Below, piece by piece: positions 33,858 through 38,218 of a DNA stretch of 38,218 bases. The first letter of the stretch is position 1. Each line of letters starts with the position of its first letter. The stretch spans positions 1-38,218 of the forward strand of contig JAJYRD010000056.1 in assembly GCA_021794275.1 (NCBI GenBank), given 5' to 3'. Position numbers and translations under genes: made by a program. Below the pieces are notes generated by a model that saw only the letters and a list, made by a program, of their open reading frames with translations, was not told the DNA's origin and did not search any database. Source of the stretch: Pseudomonadota bacterium (GTDB taxonomy: Bacteria > Pseudomonadota > Gammaproteobacteria > Acidiferrobacterales > Acidiferrobacteraceae).

Positions 33858-35026
33858 CAAACCGGGGCCTCGGACAAAGTCGCGAGGGCCTCGAGCAATC
33901 GGTCGACATCGTCGGCGCCATGCGCCGCTGAGAGCGCCACGCGCAGACGGGCACTGCCTTGCGGCACCGTGGGCGGACGGATGGCTGGGACGTACAAGCC
34001 ACGGTCGCGGAGGTGACGGCTGGCCGCGATCGCGCGCGCGGCCTCCCCGAAGACCACCGGTTGGATCGGGGTGGAGGACGGGAGCAATCGCAGCCCGAGC
34101 GCGGAGGCGCCCTCGCGAAACTGCCGGATACGATGGAAAAGCATCGCGCGCCTATCATCCTCCGCGATCACGAGATCAAGCGCCGCTCTCGCGGACGCCG
34201 CCACAGCCGGCGGCAGAGCGGTGGTATAGATATAGGGTCGCGCCTGCTGAATCAAGGCTTCGATGACATCCGTCTCGGCCGCGACGAAGGCACCGAACAC
34301 ACCGAACGCCTTGCCGAGGGTCCCCATGCGGACAAGGGCCGGATCGTGGTCCAGACCATGAGCGGCAGGCGTGCCGCGCCCCCCCGGACCCAGGACGCCA
34401 AAGGCATGGGCGTCGTCCAGTATAAGACCGGCGCCCTGAGCCTTGGCAAGCGCAAGCAGGGCGGGGACGTCGGCTATGTCGCCATCCATGCTAAAAACTC
34501 CATCGCTTACAATGAGCCCGCCGAGATCCGCCGCATCAAGTGCGACGCGAAGGCCTCCAATATTGCGATAACGATGCCGGCGTGCCTGCGCGAGGCCCGC
34601 GGCATCCAGCAAGGAGGCGTGATTACGTCGATCCTCGAAGACTCGGCCGTGGCGCGGACAGAGTGCGGTCAGAAGCGCGAGATTGGCCATATAGCCTGTC
34701 GAAAAGAGGAGCGCCGCGGGCGCGCCCGTGAATGCGGCCAAGGCCTCTTCGAGTTCATGGTGGGCAGTCGTATGACCCCCAAGGAGGTGCGACGCGCCTG
34801 CGCCGACACCGTAACGCCGCGCCCCCGCGCACAGGGCCTCCACGAGCCGCGGGTCGTTCGCGAGGCCCAGGTAATCGTTGCTCGCGAACGAGAGCAGCGT
34901 CTCGCGCCCGACTTGGATTGTGGGGGCCTGGGGGGACGCGCGGGTCTCGCGGCGTCGCCACAGATCCTGGGTCCGGACGCGCGCAAAGAGCGGTTCCAAT
35001 ATGCTTGCGAAGGGATTCCCTGCCAT
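33857..35026 (-). CDS. bioF: 8-amino-7-oxononanoate synthase BioF
   Basis: A 389-residue PLP enzyme that condenses pimeloyl-ACP and alanine. Signatures are SFASNDYLGLA, GVGAGASHLLGGHTTAHHEL, IVSDGVFSMDGDIADV, LILDDAHAFGVLG and GTLGKAFGVFG with PLP Lys239. The ATG at 35026 has GAGG 9 nt upstream; an in-frame ATG at 35059 lacks a ribosome site but is possible. It is the first gene of bioF-bioH-bioC; bioA, bioB and bioD are not in the window. Confidence 0.95.
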   Translation of the reverse strand: MAGNPFASILEPLFARVRTQDLWRRRETRASPQAPTIQVGRETLLSFASNDYLGLANDPRLVEALCAGARRYGVGAGASHLLGGHTTAHHELEEALAAFTGAPAALLFSTGYMANLALLTALCPRHGRVFEDRRNHASLLDAAGLAQARRHRYRNIGGLRVALDAADLGGLIVSDGVFSMDGDIADVPALLALAKAQGAGLILDDAHAFGVLGPGGRGTPAAHGLDHDPALVRMGTLGKAFGVFGAFVAAETDVIEALIQQARPYIYTTALPPAVAASARAALDLVIAEDDRRAMLFHRIRQFREGASALGLRLLPSSTPIQPVVFGEAARAIAASRHLRDRGLYVPAIRPPTVPQGSARLRVALSAAHGADDVDRLLEALATLSEAPV

Positions 35027-35167
35027 CGGCCCCGGCCTCGATTCTCGATGCGCAAGCATACGTGGCGGAGCCCGGCCGATAAAGGTGGGAGCGACTTAAG
35101 GACGTTGGGCAAGTGCCGGGCCCAGGATATCGTCGACGCGCAATGGGGGCCGCGGAGGGTCACGACG

Positions 35168-35821
35168 ATGACGAGGGGACTTGCAATCGGGGGACTGATG
35201 GCGGGGGCGGTCTTGGTGCCGGCCTGGGCCGGGGTGGGAATAAGCGCAGGCGCGGGAACCTTGGGGCTGGGTGCGACGCTATCGCTTCCGCTGGTACCGG
35301 ACATGCTCGATGCGCGGGTGCTTGCCAATGGCGGCGTTCTCACACGCCATGAGACGACCAGTGGCCTCAATTACCGCGCCCGAGCCCACTTTCGCAACGC
35401 AGCGCTACTTGCCGATGTCTATCCGTTCCGTGGGGCGTTCCACCTGACGGCCGGCGTTTACTACGACGACAATCGAGTCGATCTGAACGCGACGCCCATA
35501 AACGGCTACTACGATGTGAACGGCTACACGGCACCCGCGTCCGCAGTCGGACCCATAACCGGCACCGTGACCTACCAGCGCTTCGCGCCCTATCTCGGGC
35601 TCGGCTTCAGTAATGATGCGCGGATGCGGGCCGGGTTCGCCTACGCCGTGGATCTGGGCGTGATGTGGGATCGGCCTACGACCACCTTAAACGCCCCCGG
35701 GGCGGCGTCCGATCCCGCGCTGGCTGCCGAAATCGCATCCGTCCGTGCCCAGATCGAGCAAAAGGCAAACCACCTGAAGGCCTACCCTGTCGCCTCCCTG
35801 AGTCTCGGCTACCGCTTCTGA
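35168..35821 (+). CDS. Outer-membrane beta-barrel protein
   Basis: A 217-residue protein from the ATG at 35168 with GGAGGG 9 nt upstream. The signal peptide LAIGGLMAGAVLVPAWA is cut before GVGISAGAGTLGLG. Amphipathic strands (ATLSLPLVPDMLDARVL, AALLADVYPFRGAFHLTAG, YLGLGFSNDARMRAGFAYA) and the terminal SLSLGYRF indicate an outer-membrane barrel, similar in style to YfaZ-like proteins. It is divergent from bioF and convergent with mshN, overlapping its end by 13 nt. The long frame upstream to 33959 is antisense to bioF and was rejected. Confidence 0.75.
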   Translation: MTRGLAIGGLMAGAVLVPAWAGVGISAGAGTLGLGATLSLPLVPDMLDARVLANGGVLTRHETTSGLNYRARAHFRNAALLADVYPFRGAFHLTAGVYYDDNRVDLNATPINGYYDVNGYTAPASAVGPITGTVTYQRFAPYLGLGFSNDARMRAGFAYAVDLGVMWDRPTTTLNAPGAASDPALAAEIASVRAQIEQKANHLKAYPVASLSLGYRF

Positions 35822-36849
35822 CGCACCCCGTTACCCTGCACCTCAGCCTGCACGAAGCGGGCGAGGACCGGACTCAAGGGGCAATGCAAAGCCTTCCGCC
35901 AAGCTAGGCGCGCTCGGTTTGCGTGCCCCATCTGGGACTCCACGAGTCCCTCGCCCACCCACAGGGATCCGTCCCCGGGGAATCGTCTGAGACCGCTTCG
36001 GTAGGCGGAAAGCGCGCCGGCCCGATCGCCTGCGCGCAAACGGGACGCCGCCAGCAAGGCCCAATAAGAATGACTGGCCGCACCAAAGACCTGGGCGCGG
36101 CCGAGCGTCCGCGCGGCATCCTCGGGCCTTCCACGCCGCAGATCGACCTGCGCGAGCAGCATGATCGCCTGTAGTGCGTGGGGACGGGCGCGCAAAGCGG
36201 CTTGCAGGACCTGGCGGGCGCCACGCAGATGCGCCCCCTGGATGTCGAGGGTCGCAAGCAAGAGCGTCGGCGCAAGGCTCGCCGGACGGGCGCGTAGCGC
36301 CGCGCGCAGGGCGCTGCGCGCCCGTCCGGCGTCCCCGGCCTGTAGGGCTTGCACGGCGTGCCGATAGGCGGCCATCGCCTGCTCGGCTGCGGTCAAGGGC
36401 TTACGCTGCCGGGATATGGAGGCGTTCGCATGTCGTGCCGGAGGCGCGACCCGATGCGGCGCGACTGGCGGCCGCGCGGAAGACACGAAGACGCCTGGGT
36501 GGGTAGGCCTCGGAAGTGCTTGCGCGCTCGAGGCCGCCCGTGGCGCCCTTGCGTGAGGCGGCGAGACTGCCGGCTGCGTTAAGGGCGGCCGCCTGGAAGG
36601 CGCGATCGAGGCCTTGGCGATCACGGGCGTTGGGACGGCCGCATGCCCGCGCCCGGCGTACCAGGCCACGATGCCACCGATCACGGCAATCGCCACCGCG
36701 AGCAGAAGCCATTTTGCGCGCGAGACCCCGGAGCGCTCGGGCGATTCCGGCGCGGCGCGCAGATCCGCAAGCACCGCGCGCGACTGCGATGCTTGCTCGT
36801 CGCGCTCACGGGCCTCGAGATCACGCAGGACTTTATTGATGAGACTCAT
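35809..36849 (-). CDS. mshN: MSHA biogenesis protein MshN, TPR protein
   Basis: A 346-residue protein. The N-terminus MSLINKVLRDLEARERDEQ is the typical MshN/GspB-like start. One membrane helix (about residues 47-65: LLLAVAIAVIGGIVAWYAG) and a Pro/Ala-rich linker follow, then TPR repeats (for example AMAAYRHAVQALQAGDAGRA, LRAALRARPASLAPTLLLA). MshN works with MshM in type IV pilus (MSHA) assembly. The ATG overlaps the mshM stop (ATGA). The 3' end overlaps the convergent barrel gene by 13 nt. Confidence 0.85.
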   Translation of the reverse strand: MSLINKVLRDLEARERDEQASQSRAVLADLRAAPESPERSGVSRAKWLLLAVAIAVIGGIVAWYAGRGHAAVPTPVIAKASIAPSRRPPLTQPAVSPPHARAPRAASSAQALPRPTHPGVFVSSARPPVAPHRVAPPARHANASISRQRKPLTAAEQAMAAYRHAVQALQAGDAGRARSALRAALRARPASLAPTLLLATLDIQGAHLRGARQVLQAALRARPHALQAIMLLAQVDLRRGRPEDAARTLGRAQVFGAASHSYWALLAASRLRAGDRAGALSAYRSGLRRFPGDGSLWVGEGLVESQMGHANRARLAWRKALHCPLSPVLARFVQAEVQGNGVRQKR

Positions 36850-37706
36850 CGGCGCCCCCAGGGCATAAGACCAAGAAGGCCCGCGCGGCCGCGGGCGGCC
36901 TCGGTATCGGCACAGGCGAGTCGCATATGCCGGGCCCGCACCTGGGCCGAGCCTTCGCCGTAAGCGGCCATGAGCGATTTATGGGCGAGGATGTTGGCAA
37001 GGCGCGGGACGCCGCCTGATGCGCGGTACAGGACACGTAGCGCGCCCTTGCCGAAGAGCGCAGGCCCCTCGTAGCCCGCCACGTGCAGCCTGTGCCTCAA
37101 ATAGTCATCAGTGTCGGCGAGCGACAAGGGCGCGAGACGGCATGAGAAGGCGATGCGTTGACGCAATTGGCGAACCGACCGCTCCTCGAGACGCGTATCG
37201 AGCTCCGGTTGACCGAACAGCACGATCTGCAAGAGTTTGCGCTTCTCGGTCTCGAGATTGCTGATGAGCCGCAGGAACTCCAGCGTTTGCAAGGGCATCG
37301 CCTGGACCTCATCCAGACACAGGATCACGCGGCGCCCTTGCGCACAGCTTTCGATCAGATGCGCCGTGAGGCCGCGCATGAGGGCATGAGGGCCTGCGCC
37401 TGCGACCGGCGGGAGCCCCAATTCGGCCGTGATCGCCTCCAGCAGGGCGGTGGGACCGAGCGCGGGGTTTGGGATATAGGCGGTCGTAAATTGCGGGTCG
37501 GCGGCAAGGACTGCGAGAAATTTGCGGCACAGGAGCGTCTTGCCCGTACCCACCTCGCCCGTGACCTTAAGGAAGCCTTCACCCATGCGCACCGCGGCGA
37601 GCAGCATGTTCAAGGCTTCCTGATGACGCGCATGGGCAAAATAATACTCGGTGTCCGGCGTAAGCCCGAAGGGGAGTTCGCGAAGCCCGAAGTAGCGCTC
37701 GTACAT
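36846..37706 (-). CDS. mshM: MSHA biogenesis ATPase MshM (ExeA-like)
   Basis: A 286-residue AAA ATPase. The N-terminus YFGLRELPFGLTPDTEYYF is the ExeA/GspA-type signature. Walker A is GEVGTGKT, Walker B is VILCLDEVQAM, and ASGGVPRLANILAHKSLMAA is the C-terminal lid. It is thought to help secretin assembly through peptidoglycan. The ATG follows the mshL stop with no gap (TAA then ATG). Confidence 0.93.
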   Translation of the reverse strand: MYERYFGLRELPFGLTPDTEYYFAHARHQEALNMLLAAVRMGEGFLKVTGEVGTGKTLLCRKFLAVLAADPQFTTAYIPNPALGPTALLEAITAELGLPPVAGAGPHALMRGLTAHLIESCAQGRRVILCLDEVQAMPLQTLEFLRLISNLETEKRKLLQIVLFGQPELDTRLEERSVRQLRQRIAFSCRLAPLSLADTDDYLRHRLHVAGYEGPALFGKGALRVLYRASGGVPRLANILAHKSLMAAYGEGSAQVRARHMRLACADTEAARGRAGLLGLMPWGRR

Positions 37707-38218
37707 TTAATGGCCCGTTATGTGCGCGATCTGCCTCTGGGCGCGCGACAGCTCCCGCCGCCACGGCGTGCCCAAGTTCACGACTGTCGGCTTCAGAAGG
37801 ATCACGAGCTCCTTCTTGACCCTAAGCACCTTCTTGTCCTTGAAAAGATTCCCGATGATAGGGATGTTGCCGAGGAGCGGCACTGCGGCGTTGTTGTTCG
37901 TGGACCCCTCTTTCATCAGACCGCCGATGACGATCACTTGGCCACTTTGGGCGCGCACCACCGAATCCGATTCCTGGATGGAGCTCGAGGCAAGCGGCAG
38001 ATTGAAGGCCTGGCCCGAGACGCTGAACTGCTGATTCACCTGCGTCACCTGGCTCACAGACGGGTGGATGTAGAGAACCACCGACCCATGCCCGTCTATC
38101 TCGGGCGTCACGTCAAGCGCGATACCCGAGAAGAACGGCGAAAGCTCGACCGCCGGCGTGCTGATCGGCGACACACCGACCAGAGACTCGGTGTTGGTAA
38201 CCCCGGTCACGAAGAACT
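37707..38218 (-). CDS. mshL: MSHA secretin MshL, C-terminal part (cut by window edge)
   Basis: The C-terminal 169 or so residues of a secretin. FSGIALDVTPEIDGHGSVVL, VRAQSGQVIVIGGLMKEGS, PLLGNIPIIGNLFKDKK and ELVILLKPTVVNLG are the secretin barrel signatures. MshL forms the outer-membrane pore for the MSHA-type pilus. The frame is open through the right window edge; an internal GTG at 38210 is not the start, since coding continues before it. mshL-mshM-mshN are directly coupled. Confidence 0.93.
   Translation of the reverse strand, partial: FFVTGVTNTESLVGVSPISTPAVELSPFFSGIALDVTPEIDGHGSVVLYIHPSVSQVTQVNQQFSVSGQAFNLPLASSSIQESDSVVRAQSGQVIVIGGLMKEGSTNNNAAVPLLGNIPIIGNLFKDKKVLRVKKELVILLKPTVVNLGTPWRRELSRAQRQIAHITGH

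Noticed and set aside
33959..35167. Plus-strand extension of the outer-membrane protein frame
   Set aside because: It is antisense to bioF, and a signal peptide with ribosome site marks the true start at 35168.

Overview
The window reads as chromosome of a GC-rich gammaproteobacterium. The chain mutM, rsmD, coaD, a YfhL-type ferredoxin, ftsY, ftsE, ftsX, rpoH, together with an MSHA-type pilus cluster and a bioF-bioH-bioC set, is a typical gammaproteobacterial gene set. An acidophilic sulfur or iron oxidiser of the Acidiferrobacter type is my guess from general resemblance; nothing in the window proves it. No rRNA, tRNA or CRISPR array was seen.

Left part (1-4738) is an accessory patch. It holds a RhuM-family gene cut by the window edge, a relic of an AAA/DUF4143 ATPase beside an intact ATPase of that family whose promoter carries three evenly spaced 9-bp repeats, a heavily frameshifted IS110/IS1111 transposase, and a complete MNT/HEPN toxin-antitoxin pair. 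From 4739 to 6711 a flavin/2Fe-2S reductase gene and a CDF metal exporter gene are coupled on the minus strand. They diverge from a four-gene gliding-type (GldA/F/G-like) ABC transporter module that overlaps mutM.

The middle (10817-19779) is a dense plus-strand housekeeping run: mutM, a dynamin-like GTPase, a ClC antiporter, rsmD, coaD, ferredoxin, ftsY-ftsE-ftsX and rpoH. The rpoH promoter contains a near-perfect CIRCE element, which points to HrcA control of sigma-32. A perfect 18-bp palindrome covers both stop codons where rpoH meets the convergent downstream gene.

The most unusual part is 19784-31347 on the minus strand. Ten tightly coupled genes encode a reduced type IV secretion machine in virB order (VirB2-, B3-, B4-, B5-, B6-, B8-like, then proteins in the B9 and B10 positions), followed by an outer-membrane barrel protein and a large lipoprotein. 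There is no VirB11, VirD4, relaxase or VirB1. The VirB4-like ATPase has Gly instead of Ser/Thr after the Walker A lysine. Directly downstream, after a hairpin-bearing gap, are an aminoacyl-tRNA-synthetase-like amino acid:carrier-protein ligase (with no carrier protein nearby), a GNAT-like protein and a hexapeptide-repeat acyltransferase. The subunit content resembles DNA-uptake (ComB-like) systems more than conjugation systems, but the function is open.

The right part has a gene-poor stretch (31348-32296), the biotin genes bioF-bioH-bioC, a divergent outer-membrane protein, and mshL-mshM-mshN on the minus strand, with mshL cut by the window edge.
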